Positions 8,577-16,722 of a stretch of DNA of 45,700 nt are shown piece after piece (the stretch's first letter is position 1; each line of letters starts with the position of its first letter). The notes beneath the pieces were generated by a model that did not search any database, was not told the DNA's origin, and saw only the letters and a program-made list of their open reading frames with translations. The DNA comes from Actinomycetes bacterium (GTDB taxonomy: Bacteria > Actinomycetota > Actinomycetes > Streptosporangiales > Streptosporangiaceae), in the NCBI GenBank assembly GCA_025964575.1, contig JAOPYO010000319.1, forward strand, positions 1-45,700, read 5' to 3'. Both the position numbers and the translations under genes were made by a program.

Positions 8577-9250
8577 CCGGGTACGGCCCGACGTCATCAG
8601 GGCAGACACTGCACACGGGTCCGCGGGGCACGGCGTATGTCCTGCCTGCGGCCCTCGTCGCCATTGTCACGGCCGATGTTCTGCTGGGCGGCCCGCTCAC
8701 CCATCTTGACCACGCCGTGCACCGGTTCGATGTCGCCCACGTACAAGGCGGGCGGGCGCGGGTCGCCGAGGTCCTCGCGATGACCGGCCAGCGCTGGGTG
8801 CTGCTGTGCCTGATCATCCCGCTGGCCGTCATCGCCGGCCTCCGCACCCGGTCCTGGCGGTATCCGCTGGTGAGCATCCTCATCGTGGTCGTGCTGTCGG
8901 TCCTGGAGACGTTGCTCAAGTCGCTGATCCCGCGGACCTACTCTGTGGGCGGCCGCGACGTGCTGTTCGCCGAAGGGGACGCCTATCCCTCGGGCCACAC
9001 GCTCAACGCGTTCGTGCTGGGCTGGGTGGTCCTCGAACTGCTGGTCGTCGCGGTCCCGGTCTTGGCCGAACGGCTGCCGCCCCCGCGCCGCCATGCGGTG
9101 TCCCTTGTGGCGGGTGTCGTCGCAGGCGTCGGCCTGACCCTCGCCGACGACCACTGGCTCACCGATGTCCTGGCCAGCTGGGGGATCGGTCCCATCCTCC
9201 TGGCCCTCCTCATCGCCGCCCGGCCCTTCCAAGGCCGATGCCCCTCGTAA
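8573..9250 (+). CDS. PAP2-type membrane phosphatase
   Basis: An integral membrane phosphatase of about 225 residues. The three PAP2 motifs are recognisable: KSLIPR (motif 1, with KxxxxxR), YPSGHTLNA (motif 2, PSGH) and DDHWLTDVLASW (motif 3; the usual SR is replaced, while H and D are kept). About six hydrophobic helices are present. Such enzymes dephosphorylate lipid phosphates or undecaprenyl diphosphate at the outer membrane face. The start is uncertain. No ATG or GTG lies between 8444 and the first helix. A CTG at 8573 overlaps the previous stop (CTGA) and follows GAGGGGG at 8562-8568. GTG 8444, inside the LURP gene, is the formal alternative. Confidence 0.8.
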   Translation: MTGYGPTSSGQTLHTGPRGTAYVLPAALVAIVTADVLLGGPLTHLDHAVHRFDVAHVQGGRARVAEVLAMTGQRWVLLCLIIPLAVIAGLRTRSWRYPLVSILIVVVLSVLETLLKSLIPRTYSVGGRDVLFAEGDAYPSGHTLNAFVLGWVVLELLVVAVPVLAERLPPPRRHAVSLVAGVVAGVGLTLADDHWLTDVLASWGIGPILLALLIAARPFQGRCPS

Positions 9251-9264
9251 GCGCTCGTGCGGAT

Positions 9265-9811
9265 CTTGCCGGCCTGGAACACCCGCCGCCGCGATCGAGG
9301 GTGCCGGCGGACGCTGCCACCCGTACGATCCACCGGCCGCGATCTACGAGGAGGCGCGACGGCTGGCAGCTGAGATCGGTGGCTTCTACCTGGACCACTT
9401 CGAAGCCTGGCCGTGGCCGACCCGGAGAACTCCGCGTACTTCCCGGGCTGGGCCGGCGACATACCCGACTACACGACCGGCATGCCCTCGCGCATCGAGG
9501 GCATCGGTCGGCCGCGCGTGGAGCCGGGCTTCCTGCCGTCCGCGATCGACCTGGTGATGCCGGTGCCGGACGCCGCGAGCACCGGTGCACTGGCCCACTT
9601 GCGCACGTTGACCGATATCGTGGCCGGTGGCTCTACCGGCACCTGTCTGTGCGCCGCCTGGCGGCTGATCGCGAAGATGCGGGCCGGAGATCGCAGCGGC
9701 GATGTCGTCGTGATCATGGGCGACGCCGGCCGCGCACCCGCGCTCGATGGCACCGCCTACACCGCAGCCATCGAACACTTCCTCGCCACCGGCGAGCTCG
9801 ACATTCCTTAA
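9265..9811 (+). pseudogene. Broken PLP-dependent cysteine synthase family gene
   Basis: Two pieces of one protein lie in different frames. Piece one (about 9290-9412) reads AAIEGAGGRCHPYDPPAAIY and EEARRLAAEIGGFYLDHFEAW. Piece two, from about 9413, reads VADPENSAYFPGWAGDIPDY, then GMPSRIEGIGRPRVEP, GGSTGTCLCAAWRLIAKMRA and ends at 9811. These match, in order, the middle and C-terminal parts of the actinobacterial PLP-dependent cysteine synthase family. The N-terminal half with the PLP lysine is absent. Roughly 60 residues that should separate the two pieces are missing, and a frameshift lies near 9410. It cannot make a working enzyme. Confidence 0.75.
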
Positions 9812-9869
9812 CCGCCCTACTGCCCAGGCGGTGTGAGACCTTCGAGGTCACGCCATCGCTGTGCGGAGG

Positions 9870-10307
9870 TCATTGCTCGGCGCAGGTTTCATCGTCGGTG
9901 GAGGCCTTGACGCGGGCGAGCAGGCCTTGCAGCGTGGTGAGCTCGGCGGCGTCGAGGTCGGCGAAGAGTTCCGCCTCGACGGTGGAGATGGCGCTGTGGA
10001 TGTCGGCGACCAGTTTTGTGCCGTGCGCGGAGATCTCGACGATGTGACGACGCCGGTCTGCCGGGTCGCGGCGGCGCTCGGCCAGTCCGTCGCGCTCCAG
10101 ATCATTGAGCACGGCGACCAGCACGCTCGGATCCACGCCGAGGGACTCGCCGAGGGCCTGCTGGCTCGTCGCTCCTTCGTCGGACAGCAGCAGGAGCACG
10201 TGACCGTGGCCGGGTTTGAGGCCGTTCGTCGCCAGCGCCTTCTTGATCCGCGCGTTGGCGATCTGACCCGAGTAGGCCAGCGCTAGGCCAGGACGGTCCG
10301 TGATCAC
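9870..10307 (-). CDS. MarR family transcriptional regulator
   Basis: The 145-residue protein has the winged-helix pattern of MarR: GHGHVLLLLSDEGATSQQAL, then GESLGVDPSVLVAVLNDLER (recognition helix region), and a wing with DPADRRRHIVEISAHGTKL, where DxRxR is the family signature. The ends are helical for dimerisation. It starts with GTG 10307; the ribosome site is weak. It is divergent from a DoxX gene across 108 bases that contain a perfect inverted repeat (10346-10371), so it most likely represses that gene and itself. The ligand is unknown; DoxX partners suggest redox or quinone-type stress. Confidence 0.9.
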   Translation of the reverse strand: MITDRPGLALAYSGQIANARIKKALATNGLKPGHGHVLLLLSDEGATSQQALGESLGVDPSVLVAVLNDLERDGLAERRRDPADRRRHIVEISAHGTKLVADIHSAISTVEAELFADLDAAELTTLQGLLARVKASTDDETCAEQ

Positions 10308-10345
10308 AAGTGAACTTTACCAGCCCACAGGCCATCAAGATTTTT

Positions 10346-10371
10346 AGATAGTTGAAGAAATTCAACTATCT
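10346..10371. promoter_or_regulatory. Perfect inverted repeat, probable MarR operator
   Basis: AGATAGTTGAA (10346-10356), spacer GAAA, TTCAACTATCT (10361-10371): 11-base arms with no mismatch in an AT-rich island between divergent marR and doxX. TTGAA/TTCAA half-sites are common for MarR dimers. It probably overlaps both promoters. Confidence 0.75.
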
Positions 10372-10383
10372 GCTAGTCTCCAC

Positions 10384-10404
10384 GATATTCGCCTCTCGAA
10401 TATC
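10384..10404. promoter_or_regulatory. Second inverted repeat upstream of doxX
   Basis: GATATTCG (10384-10391), five-base spacer, CGAATATC (10397-10404): perfect 8-base arms directly before the doxX ribosome binding site. It could be a second operator of the same or another regulator, or a short mRNA hairpin that occludes translation. Confidence 0.55.
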
Positions 10405-10415
10405 TGGAGCCCCAC

Positions 10416-10766
10416 TTGTTCATCGCCTACGCCGTCGTCGGGGTCCTGCTGGCGCTGGTGCTTCTCGCCTCCGCCCGCGCCAAGCTCACCCAAGACAAGC
10501 GCGTCGTCGACGGCCTCACCGGCATCGGTGTGCCGCTCAGCATGTTCCCGTTCTTGGCCACCTGCGAGATCGCGGGCGCGGCAGGACTGCTGGTCGGACT
10601 CTGGTACGCCCCGCTGGGCATCGCGGCCGCCATCGGCGTCGTGCTCTACTTCATTGGCGCGGCCGGCGTCCACCTGCGCAAGCGCGACTTCAAGGGCCTC
10701 CCGAACGCCCTGGTGATCCTGATCTTCGCGGCTGCGGCCCTGTCCCTGCGGGCCGTCTCCCTCTGA
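10416..10766 (+). CDS. DoxX family membrane protein
   Basis: The 116-residue product has four predicted helices (about residues 2-20, 43-62, 66-86, 93-112) and the DoxX pattern: LASARAKL in helix 1/loop, TCEIAGAAGLLVGLWYAPLG, then HLRKRDFKGLPNALV. DoxX proteins are membrane components linked to redox homeostasis or quinone handling; the reaction is not settled. It starts with TTG 10416 after TGGAG (10405-10409). Divergent MarR control is likely, with two inverted repeats in the promoter. Confidence 0.88.
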   Translation: MFIAYAVVGVLLALVLLASARAKLTQDKRVVDGLTGIGVPLSMFPFLATCEIAGAAGLLVGLWYAPLGIAAAIGVVLYFIGAAGVHLRKRDFKGLPNALVILIFAAAALSLRAVSL

Positions 10767-10769
10767 CCG

Positions 10770-10898
10770 GCGGCCACCAGCACCGGGCCGATCGTGGTCC
10801 GAGATCCCAAGAACCCTGGCGGGCCGGTGCTGGCGTTCGACGCCGCTGCGTTCGGGGCGTTCGTCGCCACGATCCGCATCGGCGGCCACGACCTCTGA
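10770..10898 (+). pseudogene. C-terminal fragment of a DUF397 protein
   Basis: Reading in frame to the TGA at 10896-10898 gives GPIVVRDPKNPGGPVLAFDA, then AAFGAFVATIRIGGHDL. This is the end of the DUF397 domain, which normally starts with a WRKSSYS-type motif. That beginning is absent here and no start codon with a ribosome site precedes it. DUF397 proteins are partners of Scr1-type XRE regulators in actinobacteria; no such regulator gene remains nearby. Confidence 0.7.
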
Positions 10899-11224
10899 TG
10901 CTTCCGCGGAAGCGCCCAGCCCTCGGTCACCACCGGGGCTGTTCTTAACTCCGGACCTCCTCCAACGATCAGAGCTACCCGCCGTACGCCGCGTTCAGCG
11001 GGGACGGACGGAATAATGATCGACTCCTGAGGTGAGGCGGGCTGGTCCATCTTCGTCGTCCGGTCGAGGCAGTGGGCGATGCAGTGTTGTTCGGTGGCAC
11101 CACAGGTGGAAGCTCTGGTGAAGTCATCGCGCTGAGGCCCAGTGGTTCTGTCGTACCCGACGGATACGTTCTGTACGGGAGCGGACACGATCCGTACGAC
11201 AGGAGAACAGGGGATGATGGATCC
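10899..11224 (+). other. Intergenic region upstream of Uma2 gene, with long-spaced inverted repeat
   Basis: No gene is visible in these 326 bases. The part next to the Uma2 gene is rich in GTAC words. CTGTCGTAC (11148-11156) and GTACGACAG (11194-11202) form perfect 9-base arms, and inside them CGGAT (11161-11165) pairs with ATCCG (11190-11194). This may be an operator region or an RNA hairpin in the leader. Confidence 0.45.
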
Positions 11225-11827
11225 ATGGCCCTCGCAACGGCTCCAAGGACGGCCCACACCATGCCAGAACCAGTACCGCGAGAACCCACGCTGCAGGAGA
11301 TCCACGACTCGCTCGACATCCCGGGTCACCGGGTGGAGCTCATCGGGGGGCGCATCGTCGTGAGCCCCTCACCGGTCATCCGGCACGGCCAGATCGTCAT
11401 GTGGCTGGCCGAGGCCCTCATCGACGTCTGCGCGGCCAAGGGCTGGAACCGACTGCCCCAGACCACCCTGGATCTGCTCGCCACGGAAGAACGGATCGTC
11501 CCTGATCTGCTCCTCTACCCAGACGACGAATCCATCGCCGGGGAATGGCTGGTCCCGGCGGACCGAGCCCTGCTCATCGCCGAAGTGGTGTCGCCGTCCA
11601 GCAGGCGAGACGACTACGAAGACAAGCCAGCAAGCTGCGCGAAGAACGGGATCCCGATATACCTCATCGTGGATCCGTTCGATGTGACCCTGACGCTCTG
11701 CACCGAGCCGAGCGACACGGGCTACCGGCTGATCCATATCGTTGACGCCGGCGGAAAGCTCGACCTGCCCGAGCCTTTCGGGATCACGCTCGACACCTCC
11801 ACCATCCCGATCAATCCCAAGAAGTAG
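11225..11827 (+). CDS. Uma2 family (DUF820) putative restriction-like endonuclease
   Basis: A 200-residue Uma2 protein with a PD-(D/E)XK-like nuclease fold. The family pattern is visible: HRVELIGGRIVVSPSPVIRH, then IVPDLLLYPDD, LLIAEVVSPSSRRDDYEDKP and NGIPIYLIVDPFDVTLTL. The E of AEVVSPSS and the downstream D and K/R residues are the expected metal site. Family members are abundant in actinobacteria and cyanobacteria; their role is unproven. ATG 11225 is favoured; ATG 11261 is possible, with AAGGA upstream. One oddity is KPASCAKNG, where the family usually has KPAEYAAAG-like sequence, so a Cys is introduced. It is a solo gene. Confidence 0.85.
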   Translation: MALATAPRTAHTMPEPVPREPTLQEIHDSLDIPGHRVELIGGRIVVSPSPVIRHGQIVMWLAEALIDVCAAKGWNRLPQTTLDLLATEERIVPDLLLYPDDESIAGEWLVPADRALLIAEVVSPSSRRDDYEDKPASCAKNGIPIYLIVDPFDVTLTLCTEPSDTGYRLIHIVDAGGKLDLPEPFGITLDTSTIPINPKK

Positions 11828-12162
11828 TAGCCCGGTCACCGGGAGCGTTGCCCACCGCGCGGGCAGCGTCTCCTCTCACGGGTCTTGCTCGCCTGGTTGT
11901 CTACGTCTACGGGTGCGCCGCTGGTCCTCATCGCGCAGACGCGGACTTAGGCGAAGGCACAGACAACTCCCGGCCCGAAGAAGCCGCACGCGGGTCGCGG
12001 CGGATGCCGGTCGGCACGGTCGGTCGATGAGACACCGAGATGGCGATTACTCATGGTAGTTTTATGATTACTTTAAGTTCTTGAGTCGGTGGCCCAGAGG
12101 GCGGTCCCTGGCCGGACTCGGCGTCCTCCGACGTGTGCTGACGAGGACCCGAGACTCACCGG
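11828..12162. other. Intergenic region after Uma2 and parC ends; no gene seen
   Basis: This 335-base convergent gap has no credible coding frame. It includes one AT-rich island (about 12040-12085), unusual for this genome, that contains GGTAGTTTTATGATTACTTT. I could not find a tRNA, an obvious terminator stem or a mobile-element end there. It could be an orphan promoter or a scar of lost sequence. Confidence 0.4.
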
Positions 12163-14706
12163 CTATTCCAGGGTGAGCTGATCGGACTCGTCCTCGGATG
12201 GGGCGGGTGAGGCGCCACCCGGTGCGGAGCCTGCGAGCACCGAACCGAGGGGGCCGCCGACGGCCGCGACCGGGGTGGCGAGCCGTTCGCCGGAGCCATC
12301 ACGCCGGCCCAGCTCGGTGGGCAGGGCCACGGGCTTGCCGGTGGCGGAGGCGGCCCGCACCGGTGCGGGACCGGCCCAGCCGAGCAGCAGGACATCCTCG
12401 CCCTTGAGGAAACGGTGGGCCCGCACGCCTCCGGTGGCCCGGCCCTTCGGCGGGAACTCCGTGTAGGACGCGATCTTGGCGCCGCCGGTCTGGGTGCCGG
12501 GCAGCGCGTCGGACGAACCCGAGATGGTCACGACCAGCGAGTCACGAGAGGCGTCCACGGCGCCGAACCAGGTCACCTTCGCCCCGGCAGACAGCCGGAT
12601 GCCCGCCATGCCACCGGCGGCGCGGCCCTGGGGCCGCACATTGTCGGCGCTGAAGCGGAGCAATTGAGCATCGTTCGAGATGAACACCAGGTCCTGTGAT
12701 TCGGACTCGAGCTGGACCGCACCCACGACCCTGTCGCCTTCCTTCAGCCCGATGATCTCGAACTCGTCGCGGTTGTTGGGGTAGTCCGGGGTGACCCGCT
12801 TGACCACGCCCTGCTCGGTGCCCACTGCCAGCCCAGCACCGAAACCGGGGCCCTCACCGTCCACGACGCCGAGCCCGACGACGGTCTCGCCCGGCTCCAG
12901 CGACATGTACTCGCTCACCGGCGCTCCACCCGCCAGTGACGGGGCAGAGGCCGAGGGCGGCAACGCGGGCAGGTCGAGCACTTCCAGTCGGAACATGCGG
13001 CCGGCGGAGGTGACGGCTCCGACCTCGCTGCGGGCCGTGACGGTCACCACCGAGACCAGGACGTCATGGGCCGCTCGGTCGCCATCGGCGGGCAGCGGGG
13101 TGGCGTCGGTGGTGCGGGCCAGCAGTCCGGTCGAGGAGAGCAGCACCAGTAGTGGGTCGTCTGCCACCTCAAGGGGCACAGCGGCCGTCTTGGTCTGGCC
13201 GGACGACTCCAGCAGCACGGTCCGGCGCGGGTTGCCGTACTCCTTGGCGACGTCTGCCAGCTCGGCGGAGACGACGTTGCGTAGTTTGGTCTCGGACTCC
13301 AGGATCGCGGTCAGTTTGGCGATCTCGCGGGTGAGCTGCTGCTTCTCCTTGTCCAGCTCCAGCCGGTCGTAGCGGGTGAGCCGACGCAGCGGCGTGTCGA
13401 GGATGTACTGCGCCTGGATCTCCGACAGCTCGAAGATCTGCATCAGCCGCTGCTTGGCCTGCGAGGAGTCATCGCTCTCGCGGATGATCTGGATGACCTC
13501 GTCGATGTTGAGGAGGGCGATCAGCAGACCATCGATCAGATGCAGCCGGTCCTCGCGCTTGCGCCTGCGGAAGGAGCTGCGCCGCCGGACGACCTCGATG
13601 CGGTGGTCGACGTAGACCTGCAGCAGCTGGCGCAGGCCCAGGGTGCGGGGCTGGCCGTCGACCAGCGCCACGTTGTTGATGCCGAACGTCTCCTCCAACG
13701 GCGTCAGCCGGTAGAGCTCCTCCAGCACCGCTTCGGGGTGGAAGCCGTTCTTGATCTCGATGACCAGCTGCAGCCCCGTCGTGCGGTCGGTCAGGTCCTT
13801 GAGGTCGGCGATCCCGTTGATCTTTTTGGCCTGGACCATGTCCTTGATCTTGGCGACCACGCGCTCGGGTCCGACGCTGTACGGCAACTCGGTGACCACG
13901 ATGCCCTTGCGGCGGGGCGTGACGTTCTCGATGTGGGTGGTGGCCCGGGTGCGGAACGTGCCGCGTCCGGTCTCGTAGGCGTCCCGGATTCCATCCAGGC
14001 CGACGATCTTGCCGCCGGTGGGCAGGTCGGGGCCGGGTACGAACCGCATCAGGTCGTCGAGGGTGGCCTCGGGGTTGCCGATGAGGTGGCGGGCGGCGGC
14101 GATGACCTCGCCGAGGTTGTGCGGCGCCATGTTGGTCGCCATACCGACCGCGATGCCGGAAGCGCCGTTGACCAGCAGGTTCGGGAACGCCGCCGGCAGG
14201 ACCTCGGGCTCCATCTCCTGGCCGTCGTAGTTGGGCCGGAAGTCGACGGTGTCCTCGTCGATCGAGGTCACCATCAGCATGGCCTCGCGAGACAGCCGCG
14301 ACTCCGTGTACCGCATCGCGGCCGGGAGGTCGTCGCCGCCCATGGAACCGAAGTTGCCGTGCCCGTCGACCAGCGGGACCCGCATCGACCACGGCTGGGC
14401 CTGCCGCACCATCGCGTCATAGATCGAGGCGTCGCCGTGCGGGTGCAACTTGCCCATGACCTCGCCGACGACGCGGGCACACTTGACGTGCCCTCGGTCG
14501 GGGCGCAGGCCCATCTCGTTCATCGAATACAGGATCCGGCGCTGCACGGGCTTGAGCCCGTCGCGTGCGTCGGGGAGCGCCCGCTGGTAGATGACCGAGT
14601 AGGCGTACTCGAGGAAACTGCCCCGCATCTCTTCGGAGACATCGACATCGATGATGTTCTCTTCGAAGTCCGGCGGGGGAGGGGCTTGAGATCCACGGCG
14701 TGCCAT
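12163..14706 (-). CDS. parC: DNA topoisomerase IV subunit A
   Basis: This is the 847-residue breakage-reunion subunit. Sequence runs from [20 protein letters not shown] through the winged-helix region [20 protein letters not shown] to the catalytic tyrosine in AAMRYTE (Tyr133). The coiled tower domain includes [20 protein letters not shown]. The C-terminal beta-propeller repeats carry GVVKRV and [16 protein letters not shown]. It cleaves DNA and passes a duplex with ParE. ATG 14706 begins MARRGSQ; the frame extends to 14787, but homology begins at about residue 12. The position aligned with E. coli GyrA Ser83 is Ala93. It is encoded opposite to parE, 7.7 kb away, and is divergent from the lactate-oxidising enzyme gene across 95 bases. 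Confidence 0.95.
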   Translation of the reverse strand: MARRGSQAPPPPDFEENIIDVDVSEEMRGSFLEYAYSVIYQRALPDARDGLKPVQRRILYSMNEMGLRPDRGHVKCARVVGEVMGKLHPHGDASIYDAMVRQAQPWSMRVPLVDGHGNFGSMGGDDLPAAMRYTESRLSREAMLMVTSIDEDTVDFRPNYDGQEMEPEVLPAAFPNLLVNGASGIAVGMATNMAPHNLGEVIAAARHLIGNPEATLDDLMRFVPGPDLPTGGKIVGLDGIRDAYETGRGTFRTRATTHIENVTPRRKGIVVTELPYSVGPERVVAKIKDMVQAKKINGIADLKDLTDRTTGLQLVIEIKNGFHPEAVLEELYRLTPLEETFGINNVALVDGQPRTLGLRQLLQVYVDHRIEVVRRRSSFRRRKREDRLHLIDGLLIALLNIDEVIQIIRESDDSSQAKQRLMQIFELSEIQAQYILDTPLRRLTRYDRLELDKEKQQLTREIAKLTAILESETKLRNVVSAELADVAKEYGNPRRTVLLESSGQTKTAAVPLEVADDPLLVLLSSTGLLARTTDATPLPADGDRAAHDVLVSVVTVTARSEVGAVTSAGRMFRLEVLDLPALPPSASAPSLAGGAPVSEYMSLEPGETVVGLGVVDGEGPGFGAGLAVGTEQGVVKRVTPDYPNNRDEFEIIGLKEGDRVVGAVQLESESQDLVFISNDAQLLRFSADNVRPQGRAAGGMAGIRLSAGAKVTWFGAVDASRDSLVVTISGSSDALPGTQTGGAKIASYTEFPPKGRATGGVRAHRFLKGEDVLLLGWAGPAPVRAASATGKPVALPTELGRRDGSGERLATPVAAVGGPLGSVLAGSAPGGASPAPSEDESDQLTLE

Positions 14707-14801
14707 GCCCCCTATTCTGACCGCTCCCACCGGCAGATTCGTACGGCACGCGCCAAGTCGTACGATCGCGGGTGCCATCCCATGCACCTCGAGGAGAGCA
14801 T

Positions 14802-15965
14802 ATGAGCGCGCTCGCCGACTTCCAGAACGAGATCTACCTCAACGGACTCGGTGACCTGCGGCCCTCGTTGCCGACCGACCTCACCAGGTTGGAGGGGCTC
14901 GCCGAGCAAAGATTGTCCGCCGACGCGTACGGCTATGTCGCGGGCTCGGCGGGCGCCGAGGCGACGGCGCGCGCCAACCGGGCCGCGTTCGATCGATGGC
15001 GGATCGTGCCCCGCATGTTGCGCGACGTGTCCGTACGGGATCTGTCGGTGGAGCTGTTCGGCACCACGCTGCCCACCCCGGTGCTGCTCGCTCCGATCGG
15101 GGTGCAGACGATCTTGCACCCGGACGGGGAGCTGGCCGTGGCCCGCGCGGCGGCGTCCCTCGACGTCCCGATGGTGCTGAGCACCGCCGCGTCGCGCACG
15201 ATCGAGCAGGTCGCCGAGGCCAATGGGGAGGGACCACGCTGGTACCAGTTGTACTGGCCCAAGGACCGTGACATGGCCGTCAGCTTTCTCGAGCGGGCCA
15301 AGGCCGCCGGCTACTCGGCGCTGGTGGTCACCCTGGACACCGTCACCCTGGCCTGGCGGCCCCGTGATCTCGACAGCGCCTACCTGCCGTTCCTGCGGGG
15401 GATCGGCACGGCCAACTATTTCTCCGATCCTGTGTTCCAGAAGGCGATCGGCGGGCCCGTCACGGCGGAGAACCAGACCGCGGCGATCATGCACTGGGTG
15501 GCCAACTTCAGCAACCCCTCGCTGACCTGGGATGACCTCGCCTTTTTGAGGCAGCACTGGGACGGGCCGATCGTGCTCCTGGGCATCCAGCACCCCGACG
15601 ACGCCCGCCGGGCGGTGGACACGGGCATGGACGGGGTCGTCGTCTCCAACCATGGCGGCCGCCAGGTGGATGGGGCCATCGGCTCACTGGACGCCCTGCC
15701 CGGCGTCGTCGCGGCCGTCGGCGATCAGACGACCGTGCTGTTCGACAGCGGTATCCGTACCGGCACCGATGTGGTCAAGGCCCTCGCGCTGGGCGCTCGC
15801 GCCGTACTGCTGGCGCGTCCCTATGCGTACGGGCTGGCGCTGGCGGGTGAGGAGGGCGTACGGCATGTGCTGCGCTGCCTGCTGGCCGAGATCGAGCTCA
15901 CGATGACCCTCGCGGGCTTCACCCGGCCGGGCGAGCTGACCCCGGAGGTGCTTCAGCACCCGTGA
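14802..15965 (+). CDS. FMN-dependent alpha-hydroxy acid oxidising protein (lactate 2-monooxygenase-like)
   Basis: The 387-residue TIM-barrel enzyme resembles lactate 2-monooxygenase: AYGYVAGSAGAEATARANR, PTPVLLAPIGVQTILHPDGE, STAASRTIEQVA, WYQLYWPKDRDMA, TLDTVTLAWRPRDL, then VVSNHGGRQVDGAIGSLDAL with the catalytic His284 and Arg287. It should oxidise L-lactate or a similar 2-hydroxy acid using FMN. GAGGAG at 14791-14796 and five-base spacing fix ATG 14802. Oddity: the conserved Lys of the IVLKGI motif (contacts FMN N1/O2 in this family) is replaced; here the segment reads IVLLGIQHPDDA, with Leu260. Activity may therefore be altered or lost. It is divergent from parC. Confidence 0.88.
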   Translation: MSALADFQNEIYLNGLGDLRPSLPTDLTRLEGLAEQRLSADAYGYVAGSAGAEATARANRAAFDRWRIVPRMLRDVSVRDLSVELFGTTLPTPVLLAPIGVQTILHPDGELAVARAAASLDVPMVLSTAASRTIEQVAEANGEGPRWYQLYWPKDRDMAVSFLERAKAAGYSALVVTLDTVTLAWRPRDLDSAYLPFLRGIGTANYFSDPVFQKAIGGPVTAENQTAAIMHWVANFSNPSLTWDDLAFLRQHWDGPIVLLGIQHPDDARRAVDTGMDGVVVSNHGGRQVDGAIGSLDALPGVVAAVGDQTTVLFDSGIRTGTDVVKALALGARAVLLARPYAYGLALAGEEGVRHVLRCLLAEIELTMTLAGFTRPGELTPEVLQHP

Positions 15966-16056
15966 CATCTGTCATGGGTACCCCCTGAGAACCTCACGGC
16001 AGAGTCCTGACGTGCGGCACTGCCGCATTTCCCGCACAGCGGGGAACCTGGATGAC

Positions 16057-16722
16057 ATGAACAGGGTTATCGAGGTACGTGATCTGTACGTCACCCTCGG
16101 CCGGCCCAATGGCATGGTCGAAGCCCTACGAGGGGTCTCGTTCACTGTCGATCGAGGGGAGATCCACGCTCTGCTCGGCAGGCTCGGCGCGGGCAAGACG
16201 ACCGTCCTGGAGGTCGTCTCCGGCCTCCGCCGGCCCACCCACGGAGCCGTACGGGTGCGGGGTGTGGACCCCTATGCCCGGCTTGAAGCGGTGAAGTCCG
16301 GCACCGTCTGGCGAGAGGGCGGCCTGTTCCCGGGGCTGACCGTGGCCGAGGTCGTCGATACCTGGCGGCGCTGGACCCTCGACCCGATCACCCGGCACGA
16401 GGCGCTCTGGCAGGTGGGGCTCGGCGCCCGGTCCACGGCCCGTTTCGAGGAGTTGTCCCTCGGGGAGCGGCGCCGGCTCGATCTGGCGCTCGCCCTCATC
16501 GGCCGCTCCGACCTGCTACTGCTGGACGAGCCGGCCGCCGGGCTGGACGCGGAGGCCCGCCGTCAGATGTGGACGACGCTGCGCTTTCTCGCGGCGCGCG
16601 GCGTCGCGATTCTGTTCACCACGAGCGAGCCCGACGACGTCAGGATCGCCGACAAGTTCGAGGTCATCCGTGCGGGGCGCATGATCGACCCCCGGGTCGA
16701 GCAGCGGCTCCGGGTCGCGTGA
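16057..16722 (+). CDS. Orphan ABC ATPase with degenerate motifs
   Basis: This 221-residue ABC ATPase has Walker A GRLGAGKTT (residues 41-49, with Leu where Asn or Ser is usual) and Walker B LLLLDEPAAGLD. Several motifs are altered: the signature is LSLGE instead of LSGGQ; the Q-loop position reads WREGGLF, with Arg86 where Gln is expected; and the H-loop His is Ser190 in FTTSEPDD. No permease gene is next to it: the lactate enzyme ends at 15965 and a 300-base gap follows. It may be a weak or dead ATPase serving a permease elsewhere, or a decaying relic. ATG 16057 is chosen; the frame extends to 16012. Confidence 0.8.
   Translation: MNRVIEVRDLYVTLGRPNGMVEALRGVSFTVDRGEIHALLGRLGAGKTTVLEVVSGLRRPTHGAVRVRGVDPYARLEAVKSGTVWREGGLFPGLTVAEVVDTWRRWTLDPITRHEALWQVGLGARSTARFEELSLGERRRLDLALALIGRSDLLLLDEPAAGLDAEARRQMWTTLRFLAARGVAILFTTSEPDDVRIADKFEVIRAGRMIDPRVEQRLRVA

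Noticed and set aside
12040..12085. AT-rich island as origin or attachment site
   Set aside because: No repeats, DnaA boxes or tRNA end are present. It is only a base-composition oddity in a convergent gap.
13540..14805. Long open frame opposite parC (421 codons), and a similar frame opposite the GNAT/synthetase gene (30285-32111)
   Set aside because: High-GC genes leave antisense frames open. The products are Arg/Gly/His/Val-rich without any recognisable domain, and the opposite strand carries clear enzymes.
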